Made by a program: the position numbers and the translations under genes
NCBI GenBank assembly: GCA_032191485.1
Contig: JAVDOI010000019.1
Coordinates: 1,029,001-1,093,000, forward strand
DNA from: Leptoclinus maculatus
Lineage: Eukaryota > Chordata > Actinopteri > Perciformes > Stichaeidae
Length of the DNA stretch: 64,000 nt
Direction: 5' to 3'
Shown: piece after piece, positions 34,880 to 45,700 of the stretch
Position numbering within the stretch: the first letter of the stretch is position 1
Layout: each line of letters starts with the position of its first letter
The notes under the pieces: model-generated
Database searches by the model: none
The model's input: only the letters and a program-made list of their open reading frames with translations
Told to the model about the DNA's origin: nothing

Positions 34880-37585
34880 TTCCATGCGTAACGGGTTCCA
34901 CGCGTAACAGGTTCCACGCGTAACGGGTTCCATGCGTAACGGGTTCCATGCGTAACGGGTTCCCAGTATTCCACAGGTTCCAAGCGTAACGGGTTCCACG
35001 CGTAACAGGTTCCACGCGTAACGGGTTCCACGCGTAACGGGTTCCACGCGTAACGGGTTCCACGCGTAACGGGTTCCCAGTATTCCACAGGTTCCAAGCG
35101 TAACGGGTTCCACGCGTAACGGGTGCCACGTGTAACGGGTTCCCGGTATTTCACAGGTTCCACGCGTAACGGGTGCCACGCGTAACGGGTGCCACGCGTA
35201 ACGGGTGCCACGCGTAACGGGTGCAACGCGTAACGGGTTCCACGCGTAACGGGTTCCACGCGTAACGGGTTCCACGCGTAACGGGTTCCACGCGTAACGG
35301 GTTCCACGCGTAACGGGTTCCACGCGTAACGGGTTCCACTCGTAACGGGTTCCCAGTATTCCACAGGTTCCAAGCGTAACGGGTTCCACGCGTAACGGGT
35401 TCCACGCATAACGGGTTCCACGCGTAACGGGTTCCATGTATTCCACAGGTTCCATGCGTAACGGGTTCCATGCGTAACGGGTTCCATGCGTAACGGGTTC
35501 CACGCGTAACGGGTTCCACGCGTAATGGGTTCCACGCGTAACGGGTTCCCAGTATTCCACAGGTTCCACGCGCAACGGGTTCCACGCGTAACGGGTTCCA
35601 TGTATTCCACAGGTTCCATGCGTAACGGGTTCCATGCGTAACGGGTTCCATGCGTAACGGGTTCCACGCGTAACGGGTTCCACGCGTAACGGGTTCCACG
35701 CGTAACGGGTTCCCAGTATTCCACAGGTTCCACGCGTAACGGGTTCCACGCGTAACGGGTTCCACGCGTAACGGGTTCCACGCGTAACGGATTCCACGCG
35801 TAACGGGTTCCACGCGTAACGGGTTCCACGCGTAACGGATTCACGCGTAACGGGTTCCACGCGTAACCGGTTCCACGCGTAACGGGTTCCCAGTATTCCA
35901 CAGGTTCCACGCGTAACGGGTTCCATGCGTAACGGGTTCCACGCGTAACGGGTTCCACGCGTAACGGGTTCCACGCGTAACGGGTTCCATGCGTAACGGG
36001 TTCCCAGTATTCCACAGGTTCCACGCGTAACGGGTTCCACGCGTAACAGGTTCCACGCGTAACGGGTTCCACGCGTAACGGGTTCCACGCGTAACGGGTT
36101 CCACGCGTAACGGGTTCCCAGTATTCCACAGGTTCCACGCGTAACGGGTTCCACGCGTAACGGGTTCCACGCGTAACGGGTTCCACGCGTAACGGGTTCC
36201 ACGCGTAACGGGTTCCACGCGTAACGGGTTCCGCGCGTAACCGGTTCCACGCGTAACCGGTTCCACGCGTAACGGGTTCCCAGTATTCCACAGGTTCCAC
36301 GCGTAACGGGTTCCACGCGTAACGGGTTCCACGCGTAATGGGTTCCACGCGTAACGGGTTCCCAGTATTCCACAGGTTCCACGCGTAACAGGTTCCACGC
36401 GTAACGGGTTCCACGCGTAACGGGTTCCCAGTATTCCACAGGTTCCCCGCGTAACGGGTTCCATGCGTAACGGGTTCCACGCGTAACGGGTTCCACGCGT
36501 AACGGGTTCCACGCGTAATGGGTTCCCAGTATTCCACAGGTTCCACGCGTAACGGGTTCCAAGCGTAACGGGTTCCACGCGTAACGGGTTCCACGCGTAA
36601 CGGGTTCCACGCGTAACGGGTTCCACGCGTAACGGGTTCCACGCGTAACGGGTTCCACGCGTAACGGGTTCCATGTATTCCACAGGTTCCACGCGTAACG
36701 GGTTCCACGCGTAACGGGTTCCACGCGTAACGGGTTCCACGCGTAACGGGTTCCATGTATTCCACAGGTTCCACGCGTAACGGATTCCACGCGTAACGGG
36801 TTCCACGCGTAACGGGTTCCACGCGTAACGGATTCCACGCGTAACGGGTTCCACGCGTAACGGGTTCCACGCGTAACGGATTCCACGCGTAACGGGTTCC
36901 ACGCGTAACGGGTTCCACGCGTAATGGGTTCCCAGTATTCCACAGGTTCCACGCGTCACGGGTTCCAAGCGTAACGGGTTCCACGCGTAACGGGTTCCAC
37001 GCGTAACGGGTTCCACGCGTAACGGGTTCCACGCGTAACGGGTTCCACGTATTCCACAGGTTCCACGCGTAACGGGTTCCACGCGTAACGGGTTCCACGT
37101 GTAACGGGTTCCATGTATTCCACAGGTTCCATGCGTAACGGGTTCCACGCGTAACGGATTCCACGCGTAACGGGTTCCACGCGTAACGGATTCCACGCGT
37201 AACGGGTTCCACGCGTAACGGATTCCACGCGTAACGGGTTCCACGCGTAACGGGTTCCACGCGTAACGGGTTCCACGCGTAATGGGTTCCCAGTATTCCA
37301 CAGGTTCCACGCGTAACGGGTTCCAAGCGTAACGGGTTCCACGCGTAACGGGTTCCACGCGTAACGGGTTCCACGCGTAACGGCTTCCACGCGTAACGGG
37401 TTCCACGCGTAACGGGTTCCACGCGTAACGGGTTCCACGCGTAACGGATTCCACGCGTAACGGATTCCACGCGTAACGGGTTCCACGCGTAACGGGTTCC
37501 ACGCGTAACGGGTTCCATGTATTCCACAGGTTCCACGCGTAACGGGTTCCACGCGTGACGGGTTCCATGCGTAACGGGTTCCCCT
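34880..37585. repeat. MluI-site minisatellite, 16-bp unit, about 165 copies
   Basis: Unit CGGGTTCCACGCGTAA, so almost every unit contains the MluI palindrome ACGCGT and three CpG. Interspersed about 22 times is a longer 18-bp-equivalent variant carrying CCCAGTATTCCACAGG or CCATGTATTCCACAGG, at about 34965, 35070, 35140, 35350, 35430, 35545, 35595, 35712, 35890, 36003, 36117, 36279, 36361, 36427, 36525, 36671, 36753, 36931, 37046, 37111, 37289 and 37516. Near the left end (35110-35220) a variant with GGGTGCCACGCG replaces GGGTTCCACGCG. The minus strand of the unit has no stop in any frame, so it stays open for up to 922 codons (16-residue period EPVTRGTRYAWNPLRV); this is not taken as coding. 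Confidence 0.98.
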
Positions 37586-37689
37586 GCACATCCCTTCTAG
37601 GTTCTTATTTAATTACACTCGACACTTTTACACTACACTTACATCTCACTTGTTTATAGTCCTGTTATCTGTTCGTTTGTGTACTTTAT

Positions 37690-38545
37690 TTTATATTTCA
37701 CTTTATTTATCACGGTATTGTTTTTTTTCATATTACAGTGTATTTCCGTTATCAGTAAAATATTCAGTACATTTATCAGTGACAAACTGAATTTTTTACG
37801 AATAATAAATGCAAAAAATACGGGGATGGCTGTTGAATATATTATGCGTTTTACCTCCATTGGCAGCGCAATGGTCCGTACATTTAACAGTAAACTAATT
37901 CATTTTTTAAAAGTAATGAATGCAAAAATCACGGTATTGATTTTTGTTCATATTACGGTGTTTTTCCGTTACCAGTACAATGTTTAGTACATTTAACAGT
38001 GACAAACTGATTACTTTACGAATAATGAATGCAAAAAATAAGGGGCTGGCTGTTGAATGTATAATGTGTTATACCTCCATTGGCAGCGCAGTGGTCCGTA
38101 CATTTAACAGTAACCAAATGTATTTTTTAAAAGTAATGAATGCAAAAATCACGGTATTGATTTTTGTTCATATTACGGTGTATTTCCGTTACCAGTACAA
38201 TGTTTGGTACATTTAACAGTGACAAACTGAATTTTTTACGAATAATACATGCAAAACATACGAGGCTGGCTGTTAAATGTATAATGCGTTATATCTCCAT
38301 TGGCAGCACAGTGGTCCGTACATTTAACAGTAACCAAATGTATTTTCTAAAAGTAATAAATGCAGATTACATTATAGATTGTTTTTCATATTACGGTGTA
38401 TTTCCGTTATCAGTACAAGGTTTAGTAAATTTAACGGTGACAAAATGTATATTTTACAAGAAATACATGCACAAATTATTGTTTCGGCTGATATATATAT
38501 ATTTACGGTGTTTCACTGTCAGATAAACTGAATATAACCTATTTA
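37690..38545. repeat. 220-bp tandem repeat, about four copies
   Basis: The phrase TTCATATTAC(A/G)GTGT recurs at 37731, 37951, 38171 and 38389, spacing 220, 220 and 218. Between them, ATTGGCAGCGCARTGGTCCG, TACATTTAACAGT and TGAATGCAAAAA recur at the same offsets. The plus-strand open frames of 90-120 codons (37679-38526) repeat the same peptide because the unit is not frame-disrupting, and are not considered genes. The sequence vocabulary (TTACGGTGT, CTTACAGTGTA) suggests amplification of a fish DNA transposon end. Confidence 0.9.
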
Positions 38546-38608
38546 CAATTTACGGTCTCTAGCTGCAGTGATTTAACAGTTTTTCACTGTAAAATTCACT
38601 GACTTTTC

Positions 38609-39650
38609 TTACAGTGTAGTTGACCTAGCAATAGTTAGTGGCTTAGTAGTAGAACTAGCAGTAGTTAGTGGTCTACTTGTAGTAGTCAAAATAGCAATAG
38701 TTACTGGTGTAGTAGTGGTAGAACTAGCTGTAGTAAGTGGTGTAGTAGTAGTGGTAGTAGTAGAACTAGCTGCAGTTAGTGGTGTAGTAGTAGTGGTAGT
38801 AGTAGAACTAGCTGCAGTTAATGGTGTAGTAGTAGTGGTAGTAGTAGAACTAGCTGCAGTTAATGGTGTAGTAGTAGTGGTAGTAGTAGAACTAGCTGCA
38901 GTTAATGGTGTAGTAGTAGAACTAGCTGCAGTTAGTGGTGTAGTAGCAGTGGTAGTAGTAGAACTAGCTGCAGTTAATGGTGTAGTAGCAGTGGTAGTAG
39001 TAGAACTAGCTGCAGTTAATGGTGTAGTAGCAGTGGTAGTAGTAGAACTAGCTGCAGTTAATGGTGTAGTAGTAGAACTAGCTGCAGTTAGTGGTGTAGT
39101 AGTAGTGGTAGTAGTAGAACTAGCTGCAGTTAATGGTGTAGTAGTAGTGGTAGTAGTAGAACTAGCTGCAGTTAATGGTGTAGTAGTAGTGGTAGTAGTA
39201 GAACTAGCTGCAGTTAATGGTGTAGTAGTAGAACTAGCTGGTTAGTGGTGTAGTAGTAGTGGTAGTAGTAGAACTAGCTGCAGTTAATGGTGTAGTAGTA
39301 GTAGAACTAGCTGCAGTTAGTGGTGTAGTAGTAGTGGTAGTAGTAGAACTAGCTGCAGTTAGTGGTGTAGTAGTAGTGGTAGTAGTAGAACTAGCTGCAG
39401 TTAGTGGTGTAGTAGTAGTGGTAGTAGTAGAACTAGCTGCAGTTAGTGGTGTAGTAGTAGTGGTAGTAGTAGAACTAGCTGCAGTTAGTGGTGTAGTAGT
39501 AGTGGTAGTAGTAGAACTAGCTGCAGTTGGTGTAGTAGTGGTAGTAGTGGTATTACTAGCAGTAATGTTTGTTGAACTAGCATTCGTTTGTGGTAGTAGT
39601 TGTAGCACTAGTAGAACAGGCAGCAGGAGTGAAAGGTTGTAAGTTAGCAT
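38609..39650 (-). CDS. Possible secreted Thr/Ser-rich mucin-like protein (broken by a 2-bp deletion)
   Basis: On the minus strand an ATG at 39648-39650 begins MLTYNLSLLLPVLLVLQLL, which looks like a signal peptide with a plausible cleavage near QTNA, followed by SSTNITASN and then tandem repeats of SSTTTTTTTPLTAA. Units are 42 bp (14 residues), 33 bp or 30 bp (10 residues), all multiples of three. Near 39,240 one unit lacks two bases, which brings a TAG into frame (39234). Beyond it the repeat frame resumes and runs through increasingly diverged units (TTPVTIAILTTT, TTKPLTIARSTTL) to a TAA at 38609-38611. No splice sites, poly(A) signal or known domain support it, and a (GTA)n-like simple repeat could give the same reading by chance. 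If real it would be a heavily O-glycosylated secreted protein. Confidence 0.3.
38625..39560. repeat. 42/30-bp GTAGTA-type tandem minisatellite
   Basis: About 25 copies of a unit built on ACTAGCTGCAGTTARTGGTG followed by a variable number of GTAGTA/GTGGTA triplets. Each unit has a PstI site (CTGCAG) overlapping a near-palindrome (AGCTGCAGTT). Units with TTAATGG and with TTAGTGG occur in separate blocks (mostly TTAATGG left of 39,300 and TTAGTGG right of it), indicating local homogenisation. Confidence 0.95.
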
Positions 39651-39699
39651 TATGCAGTAGTAACAACAGTATATATTGTAGTAGTATTAATCATAGTTT

Positions 39700-42060
39700 A
39701 ACTTGTTATAGTAGTAGAAACAATAGTAACATGGTGGTAAGAATACTACTAGCTACTAGTGTATATTTGAAAGTGTATAGTGTGTCTTCATTGTAGTGTT
39801 TCTGGCCACAGCAGATACTTGGCTAAACCATCGGTCTATATAAAGTTAATTGTCCCATCTGCTGAGGTTTAGTGTCATAAATGCCTGGCAGGGGCCAAAC
39901 ACATCTATTGGCAGCTCCCTCAGCTCACTTTAAGTGCTGATATAAAAGCTTAGATTAGATGTTTATGTCCTCGCACAGATGGTGTGTGTGTTTCTAAATT
40001 TGACTCAATCAGCCCGATCTGACCCACAGATCACAATTGATGTGTTGAATGTGTTTCTCCCCAACGGAATTTGTATTTATTATAAATAACTTAACCTCAG
40101 CGAACCGAGGCGGTTTTACTGCATGGTAAATTTGAAATTGAACCACCTTTCTGCTTTTTCGCACTGACATTTGAGGAGTGAATCATTTCTTGTAATAATG
40201 CAGATTATAACAGTGGCTTCACACAGACCATCAGCTCCAGTTGAGTGTTTATTGCGTACCACACCGCAGTTTGCAGCGACAGGCATTGTGTTACAGATGA
40301 AGAGTGTCATCTGACCACCTTAGCATGGCTTGCCTCCATCTGCCGGGCCATTATAACTGACTCTGAGTTATTGGGGGCATCTGTAAATTTGTAAATCCCT
40401 AAACTGTAAATCTGTCACCATTTGGCTTGCCATTTTAGGGGATTTTTTTTCTCCCATTGTAGAATAAAACGGAATAGGATAAAATACAGTCACAAACTCG
40501 CACACATGACAAAGCTGGTCGGAGTCATACATTTTTAATGAAAGTTTGTGGAAGTCATACAGAGCCAGTTTAGCTCTTAACTACAGAGAGCAGAAAGCTA
40601 CAGTGAAGGAACAGCTCCAGGTGATCAGCAGACACAACTACCAAAACTAGCAGTGCAATAATCATTATTTTCAAACACAGGAAAGCAGCATATAACATTC
40701 TGCATAAATGACAATATGAATAGAATATACAGCAATACACATACGATTGTACATTAATGAATACACGTCTGCTGGTCAGAGTGGATTATCTGTGCACCCT
40801 TTGGTGCAACACCGCTAAACTCTCCTCAATCTGATTCCCGTACAAAGCACCGATATTTTGTCTGGGTCGTCTGGAGGCAAGTTAGAGGGCTGGTGATACA
40901 AATCCCCTGCACAACTTCAGAATCTGTAATCAGGCAACAACTCTCTTATCTCAGCCAAGGTGCCTTTTAAGTAAGGCACTTAACCCCCAACCCCCCCCCC
41001 CCCTCAGCAGCCAACAGCAGGTTGTGGTCATACCGGGAGGTCTCCCTAATGTGTCGGGACTGTACGATCGACACTAAGCGCAGTCTGCTTTCCCTGGATA
41101 AATTAAGGATAAAAAAAAACATCTTTACAGTACTCTGATAAAGTCTCAAGTATTCAAGTACCTGAGAGCATCGTCACATTGTCCCTCAGTCGTCAGTAAC
41201 GGCGGCTAAAGAGTTTGGTGTTTAACATTTAAGCACTACGGTTGCAGATACTCGGTGAAAACATACACAGCACCAGTAAAATGTGTCTTCCTGATGGGTA
41301 AATGAATGCACCCGCTAGGCCAAGAACTGTTCCTGGAGATTATTGTCTGACTGTAAACATTTAAGGCTTTAGTGATTTCTCTCCTCACAGTAATGTCTGA
41401 AATGAGCCAAGAGGGGATTGTCTGCTACTGTCCATGTAAAAAAAAACTGGTGATCTGCAGCTAATAGAATTTCTATTATACCTTGATAATGAAACAAAAA
41501 CTGAAAGGGCCGACTTAACAACAATCACTTCAAAATTAGACAGACATTCTGTCAGATGCTTAGTGCTAAAAACAGTTAATGTTCCATTACAGTCCCTGTA
41601 ATCAACATATATTAGCTAAAATATAAATAGCAATTGGCCTATGATACACAAGGTACGGGGGAATTAGGTAGCCTGATCACGTCTGGGAGGGGGAATTAAG
41701 GCTGAAATATAAAATACAGCAGTGGCCGACTCCCACCACAGGAGGGCACTGTGACACTGGCAATACTGCTTCACTCGTTCACTCTGAAATCTTGTGTGAT
41801 GAGGCACATTCGGACTGTTGACATTCGGACCAATAACGGAAGAGTTTGGTTAAAAACTGACAGTCATTAGCAAAATGTCAGATATCGAATTGTTTTGTAT
41901 CTTAGGGAAGACTTCATTGGAGTTCTCCGCTGACAGTGTTTTGCTTAAGTTCATATTCATGCAGTTTATAACAAAGCACCAGTGGTTTTAAAACCATTTT
42001 TTTTTTTCACTTTCAGGACCAACACCTGAGTGTTAAAACACAGCATGTCAGCCAACCCCT
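39700..42060 (-). other. Downstream region / probable 3'UTR of e2f7
   Basis: After the e2f7 stop (42069) no coding signal is seen down to the Thr-rich repeat. The 3'UTR probably occupies part of it. A minus-strand ATTAAA lies near 40533 and AATAAA near 40075 (plus-strand TTTATT at 40075-40080), but which is used is unknown. Confidence 0.4.
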
Positions 42061-42068
42061 CCATCTCC

Positions 42069-42744
42069 TCACATGTCCAACTGGTTGGTTGGCGGGTGGC
42101 CGACGTCCAGTCTCCTCTGTGCCGAGCCTCTTTTTCGGGCAGCCGGCGCAGCGCTGACTACACTTCCCAGTGTGCCTGGGGTCTGGAAGAAAGCCCTAGA
42201 GGCAGACGGAGCGGTTTCCTTCGGAGTGTGTGGAGTCTGTGAAGGTAGAGAAGCGATGTGAGATCGGAGAACATTTAGACAGAGTCCTGCATTATTTCCA
42301 TGGACTGTAGGGATACGTTTCTATGGAGGGGCCTCTCAGATAACAATAAACTGCTACTGTTGAGACGCTATTTATAGATGACCAGTGCTAGAGAGTTAAA
42401 GACCAACTGGGGATGACATTAAGAGGGTGTGAATTGAGTTTCTTTCTTTTTTGTTCAAGGTTCAATATCTGACTACAGCAAATCTCCAAACTTTGATTAG
42501 TCAAAAGCATTTCAAACGAGTTTGTAAAAGGCACTAGTAACTTGCAAACGGTCTTCATTTTTTCATGTTAAATGTGTTTGCTCATGAGCAAGTATTACAA
42601 AGGTAATTATTAATTTAATAGTCAAAGCCAGAGTCAGCGTATTCAAACTGCTTGTTTCTGGTGGACCAACAAAAAGCTATTAAATTTGCTATCACAGAAT
42701 ACAATAAAAAGCAGCAAATATTAACCAATGGTTCCAGTGTGTGT

Positions 42745-42776
<32 letters not shown>

Positions 42777-45700
42777 GATTTATGCCTCATTACTACACGG
42801 CCATTGACTCCTCGCATAGTTTCTAACGTTGCACTAAAGAGCCATCCAGCGCCTCGGCGGGTCGTCTTAACCCCGCTGTTTGAGAAGAGCGGTGCCGACA
42901 GACTATGTTGGGCTTCGGACAAGAACATGAATCCCCATTGAACAACTTGGAGATTAATCAACTTGAAAGCGCTAAATGAGAGCGTCTGAATGAGTGGATG
43001 AGGGGAGACCCTCCACAAAACAAGCTGCCGCACTTGCTCTGGTGTCAAGCTGTGTTGTGGTATTTTGCAAGCGCCCGGTACCAGAAAGGTCATGGATCAT
43101 TATGGAGGTAAATTATGTTGGAGTTAATGTGGTTTTAGAGCAGAGATCTGTGTGTGTGTGTGGGGGGGCTTCAATAGTTCTTACCAGTGGTTCTGGTGTG
43201 TGGATGCTGACACTCTGATGCAGTCCCGAGGGGGAATGTGGAGCTCCGGCTGCTGAGCCGTACAGACCGCTCTGCTCCGGAGTGGACGGCGATGGAGCCG
43301 GCGACCCACCGATCTCCGCCGCCAGGCCATACGGAGTTGCCCCAACCATAAAGTGGGCGGGCGACATCACGCCGGGCAGGCTGAAGCTCAGTTTGTTACA
43401 GGCCTCGGGGCCCTGCTGCTGCAGGCCGCCGGCCACCAGGGGGTAGTGGGAGAGGGCGGCAGAGGGCACTAGGACGTAGGGCAGCGCCAGGGTGGGAACA
43501 CCGCCGTGGGGAAGTGCTAGACCGGCTGGTGGCTGGCCGGCAGAGAGGAGGAAGTTGAGGCCGTTCAGACCTGGAGAAGACGGATCAGGAGAAGAGAATT
43601 TAAAATGTTATGGACTACGCTGTTGGTGATTTAAAAACGTGTTAGGAAGTAGCCCCCTGACCTGTACAGAGACATGGAGACGGATATCAAGCCAACCTTC
43701 TGTCAGAATTACACAGCTGTTCTTAATAAACTGTCTCGTCATTCTTTGACTCCTATATGGTGATTACTTTGTTTTCATCGACATGCGTTTAAGTGACTAT
43801 TTACTTGAATCTACATTTTATCTTTACCTCTGTAATAAACCATCCCTTTGTTGACAAATTACTTCACAACTTTAACAACATTTTTTTTACGCAATAGTTT
43901 TACGTCTTTTGTACCCAAACAACTGAGAACAAATCCCAGCTTAGGTGAGTCTTGAGTCATGAAACTACATTTTTATTTCATTTTTGCAGACAGGATTTGT
44001 ACTGTCAGTGTATGTATGAGCTCTGTGGAGTCATACATTTCATAAAATGGAAGCGTATCTGTTCCCAAAGACATGCTTCTAAAACGCTCTCTATATAGCT
44101 TGTGTCATGTTTACTTCCCGTCAGCTGATGTCATTCACAATACGCCCATTTTTGCAGCCTAGTTTCTACATAGAGTATGGATTAGTAGTATAGTGTAAAC
44201 CTTGTAAAAACACACTTCTCTGCGTGACCTGAGTTTTGTCGTGTGTATTACCTGCATTGTTGGGTACATAGAGGTAGTGCGATGGTTGGGCGGGCTCACT
44301 GCTGCCTGGACTCTCATCGAGCCTATGCTCTCTGACGAGGCCTGCTGGGCGACTGGGGGAAGTCCTGGGGTGACCCGTTGGCGAGCCCTCTGCTGCTTCC
44401 CTGCGAAGTTCGTCTCTCACCTGGAAGGAGAACAAACAAGTGTGGATAAATCAACCTGGATCAGCTGATTTAAAATCCTGGGACCATCCATCTAGAGCTG
44501 TATCCATGTGGCCGAGACGCATGGCACTATTCCTCAAGCTAGGTGAAGTCTACAATCCATCTTAAAGGAATATTTTATGTGATAAAGTGTAACAATTTAT
44601 GACCCGGCAAATAGAAATCACTGCAGTGATTAACACTCTCCCCTTCTAACATTAGAACTACCTTCTGCCAAGTCATTTTCCTGATGCAAAAGTGCAGCGC
44701 TTTTAGTCCACTCTCTTAACCTTTTCTGGGACTTTTCCCAATTACTAAGATTGTGTAACCTGATTAATGGCGAGGACTTTCCAATCATAATATCCTATAC
44801 ATTACTAATATAAGTATTTAATTACACCAGGAATGACTTATCCCCATCAGTGAGCGTGTAGTATTTCATATTTTTAATTTAACGGTCTGCTATCCAGAAT
44901 TACTAGCCGCAAAACTGCACAGAAATAAAGAAACATCATAGTACTGCACTCAACCAAAAGTAATTATGCTGTTCCCAGTCAAGCTCAACCGAGACGAGAA
45001 CAGCCGTGACGGATATGAAACTTTTCATTTTCAGGCCAAAAGCGCCTCACCTCGTCGCATCCGTCTGACCCGGACGTCCCTTTCTTTTTCGCCACCGTCC
45101 CCTCCTCTTCCCTCTCTTCCCTCCTCCTCTTCCTCCCTTCCTCAGACTCCGCCCCGGGCGACCTCGGACCGCCGGGCGCCCAGTCAGGCGTGTCCGGCGC
45201 CCGGTACAGCATGACCACCGAGGGCTGGGACAGGCTGGGCAGGTAGGCCAAGCAGTGGGGGGAGGAGGAAGTGGCGAAGAGGTGCTCCGGGTGGACGGGT
45301 GGTGCGCACGGGGCGGGACGGGTGGAGGACGGAGCCAGCGGGCTCGGACGGTTACTGCAGAGAAAAACAAAGACAGAAGCAAGAAATGATTAGAATTCAA
45401 ACTTTAATTGTCAGCTTGAACCTGATTCGGCCCCTCAGGCTTTGGGCCAGTAATGGCTCTCGTTTTTACACCAAGACTATTCCTTTCAAAATCAACACAA
45501 CACACTTCTTATGTCCTACCATTTCTCTCCCTCCAAAAAACACTTAGCAGCCACAGTGTTGAGGCAGCTGTGGTTGGGCCACGAGCAGGCCAACCATAGA
45601 AACAACATGAACTACCGTGTACTCTATCTACGGAGCCAAAGCACATATTCACAGGAGACGAAAACTATCCACAGTTACATGTAGCCCGGAGCTACAAACG

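Noticed and set aside
34880..37585. CRISPR-like array or regulatory tandem of ACGCGT (yeast MCB) sites next to a cell-cycle gene
   Set aside because: No spacers of variable sequence: the spacers are a second constant unit. This is a vertebrate genome with no cas genes. ACGCGT as a cell-cycle box is a yeast property, and the array lies far from the e2f7 promoter.
34768..37591. Giant repetitive proteins (922, 703, 582 and 220 codons) on the minus strand
   Set aside because: They are frame-shifted readings of a 16-bp minisatellite that has no stop on that strand. There is no exon, signal or domain support.
37679..38526. Plus-strand ORFs of 90-120 codons repeated three times
   Set aside because: Same reading of three copies of the 220-bp repeat; no independent support.
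38715..39642. Val-rich plus-strand proteins (VVVVVVELAAVNG repeats)
   Set aside because: They are the complement reading of the GTA-type minisatellite, with no signal peptide or start context. The minus-strand reading is the only one with a plausible leader.
42030..42261. Plus-strand ORFs over the e2f7 last exon
   Set aside because: Shadows of the e2f7 C-terminal exon (42236-42069) on the opposite strand.
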